Positions 35,934 to 47,013 are shown, numbered from the stretch's first letter. The stretch: DNA of 64,000 bases from Picochlorum sp. 'celeri' (GCA_010909725.1 JAACMV010000001.1:103653-167652); one strand, 5' to 3'. A program made the numbers and translations. The notes: generated by a model not told the origin, from the sequence alone.

Positions 35934-36649
35934 CTACTTGCCTCCCTTCACCTTGGAGTATGGAAGGCATCCTTTGATGTTGTCCAGCATGCTGTCACTC
36001 GCTTGCTGCTTCATGGACAATTTGTTTCTCCTTTTGCTGCTCTTCTTCTCCTGAAAATGGTTCTTTCCGGCTCTACGGACGGTAACCTTACCACTTCCAG
36101 TTACGTTGAATCTCTTTGCCGCAGCCTGCAGGACAAGGTATTTCGCTCAAAATTAGTCAATGAAACAAAAGTGAGCCATGCAAACGCATCCAAACGCACC
36201 TTTCTTGTCTTCAATTTACCTCCACGGCGACCATCAGCGCATTCGACTTCAACAACAGCTGCTGTAGCTCTGCGTTGAGTAGCCAAAGCAGAGGTGCACA
36301 GGCGCGGCGCTACTCCGGCGATGCCATTCTGCTTAGAGGATAACGTCTGCATAAAAAATAATTCTTGTTATATATGTACAGACGTCATGGAATCGGCCAT
36401 TATGCAGAGACTTGCAGCAGGTCGCCCTTTGGGTACTACTATCCACCACCAGTCGCCCTGGGCCGAAGGACATACATTCCCAGAATGGTGATAGAATGCC
36501 ACAAATGTCACACATTCTACTCAATTTGACAGCAGATTGACGAGAAAGTAAAAGTCAGACAGTGGAAACGAAGCAAAACGCACCTGCGCGACTGGCGCCT
36601 TAGACGACACACGAAGATTGCCCATGCGGGCAGACAGAGCAAACTGCAT
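35934..36649 (-). CDS. plastid 50S ribosomal protein bL35c
   Basis: A three-exon gene of 134 residues: exons 36649-36584, 36346-36200 and 36125-35934, all phase 0, with GTGCGT donors. The mature part begins GGKLKTRK, joins AAAKRFNVTGSGKVTVRR, and ends DSMLDNIKGCLPYSKVKGGK. The KTRKAAAKRF..TGSGK core and the LPY end are characteristic of bL35. The N-terminal ~65 residues are Ser/Ala/Arg-rich with few acids, as in a chloroplast transit peptide. The first intron (237 nt) is the longest found here. The gene is convergent with the mannosidase, 65 bp away. Confidence 0.9.
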
Positions 36650-36861
36650 CGTTGATTATTCGAAATGAAAAATTTTATGCACTATTTCGAGATCGGCCAC
36701 CGGTACATTGACGATGCATCACACCAGGGCGAGGTCCACCGCCACCGCGACAGGATATATTTCCCGGTTGGGTACAATCTTTGATAGGATCGAACAGTAT
36801 TTACAGGGAAGGTTGAGATCCACCTGAGAAAAATCACATTGTACTTCGGTGCTGAAGGCAT

Positions 36862-38952
36862 TCAGTTGTTTCGCATGGTCTGCATGATGGTCGGAATCGA
36901 AATGGATCTCCTAACAATGTCCTCCCCTTGCTCACCCATCTTCTTCAGGAGTTCGACAAAGCGACTCCACAAAAGTAGAATTTTGCTATGTGCTGTTTTC
37001 TGCACCAGTGCAAACAAGGCTTCGTGGCTAAAATCTTTTCGGATCTCCCCATTGAGTACTGAAAGAACTTTGTCCCATCGGCTAGAAAACTCCAGTGCTA
37101 CTTGCAAGGCAGTGTTGTGATCCAAAGATTCCGACAGGTTTGCATCCTTTGCAACTGCTGCTTCGCCCCTGCGAACAAAACTCGATACGTGGGGGACCCC
37201 AGCCTGTATTCTTGCTTCCACATAAAGATCAAGTGCTCTTGAAAATGCTTCTTCAAAGGACTCCAGTACTTGCTTTCCAAAGGGCGGGATTGGGTTCTGA
37301 GTCTCATCCTCTTGGCGACCATCTGCTTGGTCTACGCTACATTTAAGTGCTGAGATGATGTGGTGAAAGTTGTGCAACAGAAATATTGTGCCTTGCCCCC
37401 GTTTTGGCAGCTGCCTACTCGTTGTCAACAATATATTCATGACTGCGTATTTCAGTTGTTCAATGTTGAGAGAAAGCGATCCTTCTACTAGATGAGCATT
37501 TAGAATCAAAATTGAAGCCATCAAAGATGCATATCTTCTACTGAGAGGTAAAATCGTATGAGATGTAATATCCGTTCCCTCATTACCCGTGTACTCTGAG
37601 GGCTGAACTGATGCCAAGTGTCTATCAAGAATGTGTTTTACTCTGGGCCACAACAGCAGGTTGACGGCATCAAAATGTTCGTCCAGCGCTGGATTTCTTC
37701 TCTTCGACATGGTCAAAAAGTTCTCTCGATTGATTTTAATGCACAGAAGAAGAGCTATAAGGTCGTTTTGCTCCTGGAATGATGCATTCAAAGATCCGTG
37801 GATGAAATCAACAACAGGCTTGAAAACATCCTTGAAAATATTCCTCCCATCTTTCTGCCAGAAGTTCTTGCAAAATAAGTATTCGTGCGCAGCTGTATCT
37901 ACTAAAAGTCTGGATAGTGAAGCAAATAGATACTCGAACGGTCGTTTAGCTTGGCGAGCTGATGGAATGATGGGATTGTCATGCAGATGATCAAGCACAT
38001 CCAACCGATCATTCAATTGAAATGCTTCATGGTGATCCATGCTTTCATGTAGTTCCTTTCTCATTGAATTGAATAAAGATACCATATTAGAGAGTCCTTG
38101 TGAGATCCCTGTGCTGGCGGGAGACCCAAGCAACAGATCAGAAGGCACTATAATCTCCTCCAGCCCCTCCATGCTAGCCCAATAGTTTCTAAAAATCTCC
38201 ATGAATTTGGATGTCACCGACGCAATATATGTCGTGCGAATTTCCTCGTACATACTATGTCCATGATCCCTCAGAAAAGAAATCATCTGCTTGTACCTGA
38301 TCAGCACATTCTGCTGCACTTGAATGTTTGAATTTGGATGGCGCATCTCATACACCTTATCCATCAGCAAGTCACGACACCTCTTCACTGCCGCCAACCT
38401 CAACCGTTCCATCTCTACTGCTACGTCCCGAAAAGCCGCTGACATCCTAACATCCTCGTGCTCGTCCACATATCGGAGCTTGCTGTCCAGTGTCGTGAGG
38501 GCATCCTCAAATCTTTTGCTACTCACATGTGCCTTCATCACGTCTTCAATCAAGCTCGGCAACACCACAATCTTCTCGATAAAGGATGACAAGCGCTCTT
38601 GCACCGATTTCCCGTTCTCCATGCGTCGCCTCATGTCCTCGCTCCTCCGCTGCAGACCCATGATTTCATCACTGGCACTGCCCAGAGACTGGTCGAACCG
38701 ACGCAGCACTTCCTCCAGCGCCTGCAGCACCTCGTCGCATTTCTCGATGTTTATATTAAGCTCTAAAAGGTTATCTGCCTCCGCTATGTAATCAGCTATC
38801 GCTCTCCCTTCAGCTACGTGCAATTTTGACTCATAGTCGCTCAGAAAATCTTCTGGATTTGCTCCACTGTCCAGGATAGCAGCCAACTGTTCCCGGTTAG
38901 CAAACCTCTCTATATCCTGAGCCAATCCAACTAAAGTATTACAATCATCCAT
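36862..38952 (-). CDS. VPS52: VPS52, GARP/EARP tethering-complex subunit
   Basis: 696 residues from the first ATG (MDDCNTLV). Subunit of the complex that tethers endosome-derived vesicles at the trans-Golgi. The first ~200 residues are predicted coiled coil (ALEEVLRRFDQSLGSASDEIMGLQRRSEDM), followed by the conserved Vps52 segment VYEMRHPNSNIQVQQN, LIRYKQMISFL and FMEIFRNYW. The C-terminal half is helical, with the pattern of the family. Single exon; length is close to the usual ~700. Divergent from CCT2. Confidence 0.88.
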   Translation of the reverse strand: MDDCNTLVGLAQDIERFANREQLAAILDSGANPEDFLSDYESKLHVAEGRAIADYIAEADNLLELNINIEKCDEVLQALEEVLRRFDQSLGSASDEIMGLQRRSEDMRRRMENGKSVQERLSSFIEKIVVLPSLIEDVMKAHVSSKRFEDALTTLDSKLRYVDEHEDVRMSAAFRDVAVEMERLRLAAVKRCRDLLMDKVYEMRHPNSNIQVQQNVLIRYKQMISFLRDHGHSMYEEIRTTYIASVTSKFMEIFRNYWASMEGLEEIIVPSDLLLGSPASTGISQGLSNMVSLFNSMRKELHESMDHHEAFQLNDRLDVLDHLHDNPIIPSARQAKRPFEYLFASLSRLLVDTAAHEYLFCKNFWQKDGRNIFKDVFKPVVDFIHGSLNASFQEQNDLIALLLCIKINRENFLTMSKRRNPALDEHFDAVNLLLWPRVKHILDRHLASVQPSEYTGNEGTDITSHTILPLSRRYASLMASILILNAHLVEGSLSLNIEQLKYAVMNILLTTSRQLPKRGQGTIFLLHNFHHIISALKCSVDQADGRQEDETQNPIPPFGKQVLESFEEAFSRALDLYVEARIQAGVPHVSSFVRRGEAAVAKDANLSESLDHNTALQVALEFSSRWDKVLSVLNGEIRKDFSHEALFALVQKTAHSKILLLWSRFVELLKKMGEQGEDIVRRSISIPTIMQTMRNN

Positions 38953-39351
38953 CGGGAAGCACAGGTCTGTTTCGGGACAGGACACACAGCACCCTTACGT
39001 CATGCGCGAATCGTCTCACAGTCACACATGTGGCACCATCTAAAGATAATACATGATACGAAAATCGCAAAATTCAAGTTTGCTGCGCACTGGAGACTGT
39101 GGCTTCATTGGAATGGAAGGACAAAGAGTGAATTCAAAAGGCATCCGGTCAAATACGATATGCGAGCGAATGCCCCTCTCCACCTGGATGACAGCAGGCT
39201 ACTTTTTTTTTTCAAAGTTACACAGTCCTTCCCACAACGAGTATTTCATATTGAGATTGTTTCTTCCGAAGAAACGTCAAGGCACAAGGATAATAGAGAG
39301 AGTTGAATACCACAGCGTGGGAGGGCTGATCGAAAGTGTTGGTATTGAACC
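38953..39351. promoter_or_regulatory. divergent intergenic region VPS52/CCT2
   Basis: About 400 bp holding both 5' regions. No exon or named element is seen; a T-run near 39205 is the only low-complexity feature. Confidence 0.3.
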
Positions 39352-41118
39352 ATGGGTCAAGTTGGGGTGCGTGATCAATTGGCGTTTTGAACGACTGCGC
39401 AGCACGTAGCTGTGGCGCATGCATGCTTTGGACTAACCAATATGTGGTTGAATGACACAGGTGCCGTCGAATTTCACCCAAAGTGTGCTCCAGGAAGGGG
39501 CTGTGGAGGAGAAGGGCGAGAATGCTCGTTTGGTACGAAGTGCCGTCACGATGGGGTGTGATGTGTGATCATGCTGACTTTGGTACACTGTGTTATGTAG
39601 TCTTCGTTTGTTGGTGCCATGGCAATAGCTGATTTGGTGAAAACTACGCTCGGTCCGAAGGGAATGGACAAGATTTTGCAGAGTGTCAGCCAAGGGCAGA
39701 GCGTGACTGTGACGAATGACGGGGCGACTATACTGAAGTCTATCTACGTCGACAATCCTGCTGCGAAAGTACTGGTTGATATTAGTAAAGTTCAGGACGA
39801 TGAGGTTGGTGATGGGACCACATCCGTCGTGGTGCTTGCAGGAGAGTTGCTGAGGGAAGCTGAACAACTCGTGCAGCAAAAGATTCATCCAATGCTCATC
39901 ATAGCTGGATTTCGAGAGGCTGCGGATATTGCCAGGGCTAAATTGCAGGAGATTGCCTTTGATAACGGGGAGAATAAGGAAGCGTTCAGAATGGATTTGA
40001 TGAATATTGCCAAGACGACATTGAGTAGCAAGATATTGACATCTGACAAAGAGCACTTTGCCCTGTTGGCTGTAGATGCAGTGCTTCGTCTGAAGGGCTC
40101 CACCAATCTGGAAGCGATTCAGATATTGAAAAAGCCTGGAGGCACAATCAAAGACTCATTTCTGGATGAGGGGTTCATCTTAGACAAGAGGATTGGTGTA
40201 GGGCAGCCCAAGAGAATCGAAAACGCAAAAGTACTCGTAGCAAATACCTCAATGGACTCGGACAAAATTAAGATATATGGAGCAAGAGTGAGGGCAGATT
40301 CTCTCGCCAAGGTTGCTGATATTGAGTTGGCAGAGAAGGAGAAGATGAGGTCAAAATGTGAAAAGATCATAAGCCACGGCGCCAACGTCTTCATCAACCG
40401 GCAGCTAATTTATAACTTCCCCGAGGAATTGTTTGCTGACGCGGGCGTGATGGCAATCGAGCATGCAGATTTTGATGGCATTGAACGGTTGGCTCTTGTC
40501 ACTGGTGGCGAGATTACATCAACATTTGATGACCCAAACGGCGTTAAATTGGGACATTGTGATGTTATCGAAGAAATGATGATTGGGGAAGATGTTATGA
40601 TACATTTTAGCGGATGTGCTCTCGGTGAGGCATGTACCATTGTTCTTAGAGGTGCCTCTGAGCACATTTTGGACGAGGCTGAGCGCTCCTTGCATGATGC
40701 TCTCTGCGTCCTCAGTCAGACCGCAGCTGACACTCGAGTTATCTATGGTGGTGGATGGGCTGAAGTGCAGATGGCTGCCGCAGTCGACGAGGTTGCTGCG
40801 CGTACACCAGGGAAGAAGTCGTTGGCCATGGCTGCATATGCAAGGGCTCTTCGCCAGATCCCATCAATTATTGCTGACAACGCCGGACTGGATTTTGCAG
40901 AAATTGTATCGCAAATGCGAGCGGCGGTCGCCTCGAATGCATCCTCAACCATTGGTGTGGATGTCACCACTGGAGGAGCGGGAGACATGAAGGAGAGAGG
41001 TGTGTATGAATCATTCAAGGTCAAGTCTGCAGCTCTGATGAGTGCCACAGAAGCAGCAGAGATGATTTTGAGGGTGGATGACATTATCAAAGCAGCACCA
41101 CGACAACGCGAGGCTTAG
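39352..41118 (+). CDS. CCT2: T-complex chaperonin CCT subunit beta
   Basis: Three exons: 39352-39366 (MGQVG), 39461-39532 and 39601-41118, giving 534 residues, the usual length for CCT beta. Part of the cytosolic TRiC ring that folds actin and tubulin using ATP. Motifs: GENARL joined to [43 protein letters not shown], a [10 protein letters not shown] stretch, and [12 protein letters not shown] near the end. The tiny first exon rests on phase, a GTGCGT donor and a CTAAC branch motif 5' of the acceptor; it is less certain than the rest. Confidence 0.93.
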
Positions 41119-41154
41119 GAATATCTCTCCAAGTTTGTAACAATTGTTCTATCT

Positions 41155-41523
41155 CTATCTTTGTATTGGAATGACGGGAGTCTTCTTGGATTTTCGTCCA
41201 GACGACTTCTGCTCCTGCCTTCTCAGCCATTCGTCCAACCCCTCATCGCTACTCTTCGTATCGTCACTGTCGCCCACGGGCGTTGCCGATGCATCGCCAT
41301 ATGGCGTCTCGCGCCGGGTGGTCTGGAGCCACTGGACCCACTCTGGGCTCATTCTTTCTGGCCTGTACTCTCCACCCTGAAACTTGACGAATCTCTTCTC
41401 AACTAGCTCCCCATTGAAATTTTTCTCCATACGGATGTAATAAGAATTTCCATGCCCATCCCTCCCGACGAATTTCCGCCGTAAAACGGCCCAGGTCAAC
41501 TTCTCACCAAGTTTCTTGAACAT
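41155..41523 (-). CDS. NDUFAF2/NDUFA12-family complex I factor
   Basis: 122 residues. The family motif is RKFVGRDGHGNSYYI, followed by MSPEWVQWLQ, which matches the B17.2-like assembly factor NDUFAF2 better than the core subunit NDUFA12. The rest is acidic then basic and unstructured (DEWLRRQEQKSSGRKSKK). Expected to assist assembly of mitochondrial complex I. The N-terminus is short, with no clear presequence, so an upstream exon is possible. It ends 36 bp from the CCT2 stop on the opposite strand. Confidence 0.75.
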   Translation of the reverse strand: MFKKLGEKLTWAVLRRKFVGRDGHGNSYYIRMEKNFNGELVEKRFVKFQGGEYRPERMSPEWVQWLQTTRRETPYGDASATPVGDSDDTKSSDEGLDEWLRRQEQKSSGRKSKKTPVIPIQR

Positions 41524-41843
41524 GGTTTGCTTCTGAAACCCATGATCATCCAGTCAATTCAGGCATATTTGCCATACCTTTTTTTTAAATAGGGGATTAT
41601 TACCTATGACAAATAAAGTGGAGTACGAGAGATCAAAGCAATCCACCCCCCGAAAATCGACAAACCAAAGATCCATTTTCTGTGGAGATCTCTGTGGAGA
41701 TCTGTTCCTTGGTGAAGATGATATGATGTCACAGCTTCAATACGATGGCTAATAATCCGAATAAATATAGATAAAATGGGGGAGACAAAGTGTATCATTG
41801 AATAGGATACAGTAGAGACAACTAGGCTGTGATTGATGAGGCC
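41524..41843. promoter_or_regulatory. divergent intergenic region NDUFAF2-like/J protein
   Basis: About 320 bp with no exon seen. It contains a direct tandem of CTGTGGAGATCT near 41680-41704. Confidence 0.3.
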
Positions 41844-42968
41844 ATGGTCGTAGAAGCAAATAGAGACGAAGGTTTGAAATGCCTTTCCATCGCTCATAGA
41901 GCAATGGAAAATGGTGATTATGATAAAGCGAAGAGATTTGCAGAGAAGGCCTATCGCTTGTATCCAACCGAGGAATCGAAGGGCATGGTGGCACGAGCGG
42001 AGAGGGCTAGGGAGAGTGCTGGGGGGCAGACATCGGCGAGCGAGGGATCCGCCAGGACAGCGCCTTCCTCAGATGGACTGAAGCATCGCAGCAATAGTAA
42101 TACGTCTGACCAAGGGTCTAGTCGGGGGACAGCAGATCAGCAGCACCTGGTGAGAACGATTAGGTCCAAGAAATGCCACTATGAGGTACTGAGTGTCTCC
42201 AAGACGGCAAGCGATGATGACATTAAAAAGGCGTATAGGAAACTCGCGTTGAAGTTGCATCCCGATAAAAATAAATCTCCAGGAGCTGATGAGGCTTTTA
42301 AAATGGTATCAAAAGCTTTCTCTGTTTTATCCAATCCAGACGAGCGTGCCCAATATGACAGATACGGGGATGTTGATAGCATCCCGAGAACCAATTTTAG
42401 GGGTCACAGATACTCGACCGCGACATTTAATGGCCAAGAAATTGATCCAGATGAGATATTTAGAATGTTTTTTGGTGGCAATCCGTTCATGGGGGCAACA
42501 TTCAGCACAGGTCATAGGCGGGGAGCACAGTTCCGCGGTCAACATCCACCGCGCCAAGGGCAGAGGGGTCAGGACAGTCCCATGCCAATTTTCCGGGTCC
42601 TTTTGTCCCTGGCCCCGATGTTGCTTTTGATTTTTTTCAATCTTATTTCTCAGGGTAGCGCTCCGGTATATTCTCTCTCGCAGACGAGGGAGTACCCATT
42701 TCCCTCAATGACATCTGCCCATAGAGTCCCATATTATGTAGCAAGCAAAGCAAAATTTGCTAGAGATTTTAGGCCCGGATCGCAAGAGAGAACACGGCTT
42801 GAGTATCAAATAGAGACGAGTTGGAAGGATATGATGCAGAAAAAGTGTTATCAAGAAAAGCTTGTCAGGCACAGGTATGAATACTACGGCCAGTCTGAAA
42901 AAGCTGCCAAGGTATCCCTCGCCTCGTGCGACACACTTGCAGCGAAGTTTGGCGGCACCAACACATAA
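41844..42968 (+). CDS. DNAJB12/B14-like ER-membrane J protein
   Basis: 374 residues from ATG ([13 protein letters not shown]). The N-terminus shows the TPR-like motif of this family ([26 protein letters not shown]). The J domain follows at ~115-180 with the HPD triad ([11 protein letters not shown]), then a Gly/Phe-poor linker with RMFFGGNPF. One membrane span ([20 protein letters not shown]) comes next, then a C-terminal DUF1977-type lumenal domain ([13 protein letters not shown]). Such proteins recruit Hsp70 to the ER membrane for quality control. Single exon, ending 22 bp from PRP3 in convergent orientation. Confidence 0.9.
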   Translation: MVVEANRDEGLKCLSIAHRAMENGDYDKAKRFAEKAYRLYPTEESKGMVARAERARESAGGQTSASEGSARTAPSSDGLKHRSNSNTSDQGSSRGTADQQHLVRTIRSKKCHYEVLSVSKTASDDDIKKAYRKLALKLHPDKNKSPGADEAFKMVSKAFSVLSNPDERAQYDRYGDVDSIPRTNFRGHRYSTATFNGQEIDPDEIFRMFFGGNPFMGATFSTGHRRGAQFRGQHPPRQGQRGQDSPMPIFRVLLSLAPMLLLIFFNLISQGSAPVYSLSQTREYPFPSMTSAHRVPYYVASKAKFARDFRPGSQERTRLEYQIETSWKDMMQKKCYQEKLVRHRYEYYGQSEKAAKVSLASCDTLAAKFGGTNT

Positions 42969-42990
42969 TTTACATTATATTTTATTATTT

Positions 42991-44412
42991 TTATGCCTCA
43001 CTTGAAGCAGCCATGTCCCAATAATGAGCGACCCCGTGGTCATCTAGAATTTTCCTGCCAGCAAGACTGCTTGCAGCTTCACGAGTCTTGAATTTTCCTT
43101 TGAAGGCACTCGAGGCTACTATTCCATTCCATACCAGATGACAAGAATTCGCACCCTGGTCTACAGGTTCTTCGTCATCTTCTTCCAAGTTCCATTTTAT
43201 TCTATGTAGCATCAATTTTTCGTATCGTCGAAGCGTTTTCGGCCCACCCTCAACGACAACCACAGAGAAGGACCCAGGCACAATTATGGCAATTCCAGAC
43301 ATATGGTTCTCTCGTGCATTGGCTTGCACTTTGAATCTATGCTGAGGTCTCGATAGATCTTTGATTTTATACACTGCAACTTTAATCTCCCTCTGCTCCA
43401 CGTCAGAGCCAGGCACAAAATCAAGCAGCTTCTTCATTTTCTTTTCACGTCGCTCTGCTGGGGTGAGCATTCGCGCCAAGTTTCGATCCTCGTGTGCCGC
43501 GCGCCTTTCTGCCATCTGTTTGGAAACTTCTAACTCTATTGCCGTTGGATCTGCAGTGGATTCCGAGCCCAGGACTCTCATCAAATTCGAGATCTTCACC
43601 TTTGGTTTTGGAGGTTCCAGCAGGCCCTGGCGTACAAGTTCTTGTTTCTCAGCCTCCCGAGCCTGCCTCCGCTGTGTTCTCAGCTTCTTCATCTCTTTCC
43701 TTGTCAATTTTAGAGGTGCAGGTTCTGGTTCAGGCTGCTGGAGCGGCGGTTCTAGTTCAACAGGGTGCTCAACGTAATGTGTGATTCTGTCTAATCGAAC
43801 ATCTTTGTCGTCAATCTGAGCCCATGAAGATGCAGATGGGTACTGCCCCTTGTCCACCAGGATTCTCTCATCCCACCACTCTACCGAAGGCATTGTTTCT
43901 TCTACTTCCATGTCTACTGCCCCACTCGCCTCTCGTTTCAAGAGGTCATCGTCCTCCCTTGCCTCAGCAAGATGGCCGCCTTTCTCCTCAAGCTTCTTCA
44001 CGTACTCATCTCCAAACTCGGCTTTTAATCGTGCGATCTCCGCCTGCCTTTTCAATGAGCCCTCCTCAATAAATTGGAGAGTCGGCCGTATTTTGCGTTG
44101 CGATCTCCTTGTGTATCCCAACATAGGGTCATAAAAAGAGTCTCCCTCCTCATACAACTCCTCAGGCTGTATCAACTTCAACTGCTTCGGACCCTCCCGT
44201 TTGGAAGACGTCTCCGCACCCTGTTTATCTTCTGATTTGGCTTTCTTAATGCTCTCTAGTCTCTGCTTCAATTTGCTCTGCATCTCCAAGGCCTTTTTGG
44301 CCTTTTCCAGGACAGATGAGACATTTTTGGGGCGCTCTCCTCCCTCCACCTTGGCCCTTTTGGTTCCATCGGCAGGAACCTCCTCCTCCACTTTCCTTTT
44401 GCCATCCGTCAT
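42991..44412 (-). CDS. PRP3: PRP3, U4/U6 snRNP splicing factor
   Basis: 473 residues. Component of the U4/U6.U5 tri-snRNP. The PRP3 domain holds KVKISNLMRVLGSES and QMAERRAAHEDRNLARMLT. The C-terminal DUF1115 ferredoxin-like domain has VVVVEGGPKTLRRYEKLMLH and RIKWN, and ends HGVAHYWDMA. The N-terminal 200 residues are charged and include a Lys-rich start (nuclear signal). It is shorter than the human protein because it lacks the N-terminal PWI region. Single exon. Confidence 0.93.
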   Translation of the reverse strand: MTDGKRKVEEEVPADGTKRAKVEGGERPKNVSSVLEKAKKALEMQSKLKQRLESIKKAKSEDKQGAETSSKREGPKQLKLIQPEELYEEGDSFYDPMLGYTRRSQRKIRPTLQFIEEGSLKRQAEIARLKAEFGDEYVKKLEEKGGHLAEAREDDDLLKREASGAVDMEVEETMPSVEWWDERILVDKGQYPSASSWAQIDDKDVRLDRITHYVEHPVELEPPLQQPEPEPAPLKLTRKEMKKLRTQRRQAREAEKQELVRQGLLEPPKPKVKISNLMRVLGSESTADPTAIELEVSKQMAERRAAHEDRNLARMLTPAERREKKMKKLLDFVPGSDVEQREIKVAVYKIKDLSRPQHRFKVQANARENHMSGIAIIVPGSFSVVVVEGGPKTLRRYEKLMLHRIKWNLEEDDEEPVDQGANSCHLVWNGIVASSAFKGKFKTREAASSLAGRKILDDHGVAHYWDMAASSEA

Positions 44413-44748
44413 CCTTTGGTATGCCGCACAGGCTATCTATGGCACAGCGTCACAGAGAAACTCCTTCCGATGCAGAGCAGTCACTGTCTGCAGAGGACCG
44501 TTGATTTCACTGCCATGGAAAATTTACTCGCAAATTTTTTCTATTTGTGTAAGATAAACTTGTGTGAATTTCGCTTAAGCGACTTGGCGCATTCAAACCG
44601 ATCTCGCAAGAATCATCGACCCAACTTGGACTTGCAAGTCCAATTGGAACAAAACATCGATGTTTTGGATATCCAGTCTGGATGCATGTGGGTACAGTGT
44701 GTTACAAGCGGCATATAAACAGGTAATCATGGTTCTTCAACATCAGGT
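44413..44748. promoter_or_regulatory. PRP3 upstream region
   Basis: Between the PRP3 start and the 3' end of the patatin gene; both are on the minus strand. No exon seen. It holds an 18-bp palindrome, listed separately. Confidence 0.3.
44626..44643. repeat. 18-bp perfect palindrome
   Basis: TTGGACTTGCAAGTCCAA, identical on both strands, about 215 bp upstream of the PRP3 start codon. Could bind a dimeric factor; no family assigned. Confidence 0.6.
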
Positions 44749-45723
44749 TCAAGCGGTACTCTCAGGATGAATTTGATCAGCAAAAACTTGTAGAACTGGG
44801 ACAGCAGCAGCATATGTGTGCTCCATTTGAGAAGCAAATTCGCTCATGTCCCACAGGGAAGATTTGCTCTTTGGGCTCAGGACTAGTGCAATGTCCTCTG
44901 TCCTTTCAGTGTCGACCTTGTCACTGCCACTGAATGGAGAGCTGCGACCCACCACATGGACAGCAGCAGGGCGGGGTTGGAGAATCCCCAGTTTAGCCTT
45001 CTGATGCGCCCGCCATGCCTCCAAGCCTACTCGTGTTTTTATGCCTCCATCAATGTGCGGAGTATTATTTCGACTAGGTATCCTCACTGGATTAAAAAGC
45101 ACTGGAACAGCAGCAGACGCGACGACCGCCTCCGCCAAACTGCCAGAGTCAACAATATCGTAGCCATATCGGGAGACGACTCCAACCCCAAAATCAATCT
45201 CCATCTCATCAAATGTATCGGGGAGCAGCTCACGCAATCTCTTGGTCGCCGGATCCAAACTAAAAACACCTTTCCATGGCTCTTTTGATAGCTTGATACG
45301 CTCTATTGGAGGAAGCCTGGAGAATTCTTGAGCTATTTCCATGGGGGAATACCCAGCAGCAAACAGGGACCCCGTCAATGCTCCGGAACTCGTCCCCATG
45401 ACTCCTTTCACATTCAATCCTACATCTTTTACAGCCTGCAGAAAGCCACAATGCGATGCAAATGCTAAAAACCCCGACGAGAGGACAATGTCAACGCCTG
45501 AACTGCTCTGTCGTGAACTGTAACTCACTCCGTCGGTAGTCGACACCATACTCTCCATCGTTGAAGCTGATAGCACGTTCTTTTTCACATTAAATATTAA
45601 TTTAATACTATCACTGCCGAACTTGCGCATGGGCATGGTCAGAGGAACGTGCCGCTCGCTGAACGATCGGCAGTTCACGGTTCCACCAGAGCGAGGGGCC
45701 TTAACATTCACGGTCCCACACAT
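44749..45723 (-). CDS. patatin-like phospholipase
   Basis: 324 residues. Lipid acyl hydrolase fold: the nucleophile elbow is GTSSG (near residue 113) and the catalytic Asp lies in DGG (HIDGGIKTR). The oxyanion loop reads SSGFLAFASHCG, in place of the common GGG.RG. The first ~75 residues are Ser/Thr/Lys-rich and could be an organelle-targeting sequence. It is the downstream partner of the pirin gene on the same strand, 45 bp apart. The lipid substrate cannot be read from sequence. Confidence 0.87.
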   Translation of the reverse strand: MCGTVNVKAPRSGGTVNCRSFSERHVPLTMPMRKFGSDSIKLIFNVKKNVLSASTMESMVSTTDGVSYSSRQSSSGVDIVLSSGFLAFASHCGFLQAVKDVGLNVKGVMGTSSGALTGSLFAAGYSPMEIAQEFSRLPPIERIKLSKEPWKGVFSLDPATKRLRELLPDTFDEMEIDFGVGVVSRYGYDIVDSGSLAEAVVASAAVPVLFNPVRIPSRNNTPHIDGGIKTRVGLEAWRAHQKAKLGILQPRPAAVHVVGRSSPFSGSDKVDTERTEDIALVLSPKSKSSLWDMSEFASQMEHTYAAAVPVLQVFADQIHPESTA

Positions 45724-45768
45724 GAATATATATCTTACGCATATCCGTTTATAGATATTTATTCAGTC

Positions 45769-46653
45769 TTACGCTGTCCATGGATCGTCTGTTGGATTCT
45801 GCAGCCTTCCAGTCCTGTAATCCTGAAAGGCTTGAGCAATTTCAAGCTCATGGTTCATCACAAAGGGCCCGTATTGGACAATCGGTTCACCAATCGGCTT
45901 CCCAGCGATCAACAAGAAGCTCATCTCTTTCGACGCCGCATCTGCCTTGGCTGCAACAAAGTCGCCGCCCTCCTGGGCAAATATATAGGCATGCTGCTCC
46001 TCAACTCTCATGTCAGAAATCGTTCCAGCTCCGTCGTACACATATGCAAACCCATTCCATTCTCGAGGAATCGTTTGCTTCCACGTTTGAGAACTCGCTG
46101 GCACAGTCACATCGAGGAGCAACCCAGGATTACGCAACTTGAGCGGTCCTTCAACACCCTCGCATACACCTGCCATGACTCGAGCGTGTCCACCATCTTC
46201 AAACTGCACTACTGGGATATCAGGTGCTTGTATATCCTGATACCGTGGCTTGACCATCTTGTCTTTCGCTGGGAGATTGATCCACAACTGGAAGCCATGC
46301 AGGTCTCCCTCGGAGACTACTGGCATTTCCGAATGCACAATCCCGCGACCCGCAGTCATCCACTGAACACCTCCATCACAAATTACTCCCTTATTTCCCA
46401 CGCTGTCACGATGTTCCATCTTCCCACGCTTCATAATGGTACAGGTTTCAAACCCTCTGTGAGGGTGGTCTGGAAACCCAGCAGAAGCTTTTTCAGCAGG
46501 AAGTCGTAGTTCATCCAGCATGAGGTATGGATCAACTCGAACGTCTCCATACCCTATGGTTCTGCATATCTGCACCCCTGCGCCTTCCATCAGCTTCTTA
46601 CCGCGTACGACGGTAGCAATTGGTCTCATGCTGTTGACAGAAGAGGACGCCAT
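45769..46653 (-). CDS. pirin-family cupin protein
   Basis: 294 residues from ATG (MASSSVNSM). Iron-binding bicupin; relatives are transcription cofactors or quercetin dioxygenases. The N-terminal cupin has all metal ligands: HPHRGFET and GIVHSE. The C-terminal cupin follows (AYIFAQEGGDFVAA, LLIAGKPIGEPIVQYGPFVMN). Single exon, with no clear targeting peptide. An in-frame upstream stretch lacks an ATG, so this start was chosen. Confidence 0.92.
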   Translation of the reverse strand: MASSSVNSMRPIATVVRGKKLMEGAGVQICRTIGYGDVRVDPYLMLDELRLPAEKASAGFPDHPHRGFETCTIMKRGKMEHRDSVGNKGVICDGGVQWMTAGRGIVHSEMPVVSEGDLHGFQLWINLPAKDKMVKPRYQDIQAPDIPVVQFEDGGHARVMAGVCEGVEGPLKLRNPGLLLDVTVPASSQTWKQTIPREWNGFAYVYDGAGTISDMRVEEQHAYIFAQEGGDFVAAKADAASKEMSFLLIAGKPIGEPIVQYGPFVMNHELEIAQAFQDYRTGRLQNPTDDPWTA

Positions 46654-47013
46654 CACGAACACCCCCGTGAGACGAATCTCTGCCAAGAAATCGTGTACTA
46701 CTGGAGTATTGAGTGAATTTTACTGACAACAAGGGTATGGGTCGCATCATTTTACATACATACGACCCACATATGTCGTATTAATAAAGACATTAAAAAA
46801 TTGTGCTGCTAACCCGCATTCATCGCGCGTTTGACATCACAAGACCCGTGTGGATGTGTACATTGCTATAGATTGGAATGATTTCTTGGAATTGAGACTG
46901 TGATGATCAGGGAAAACAACCTTCTCGTGGATCTGAGGTAACGTTGCCTCACGTGCAGAGTTCACAGTCCCCAGGGGTGGACATACACGCGATTAAGCGA
47001 TATTCAAACATTC
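46654..47013. promoter_or_regulatory. divergent intergenic region pirin/phosphatase
   Basis: About 360 bp with no exon seen; AT-rich near 46740-46810, otherwise featureless. Confidence 0.3.
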
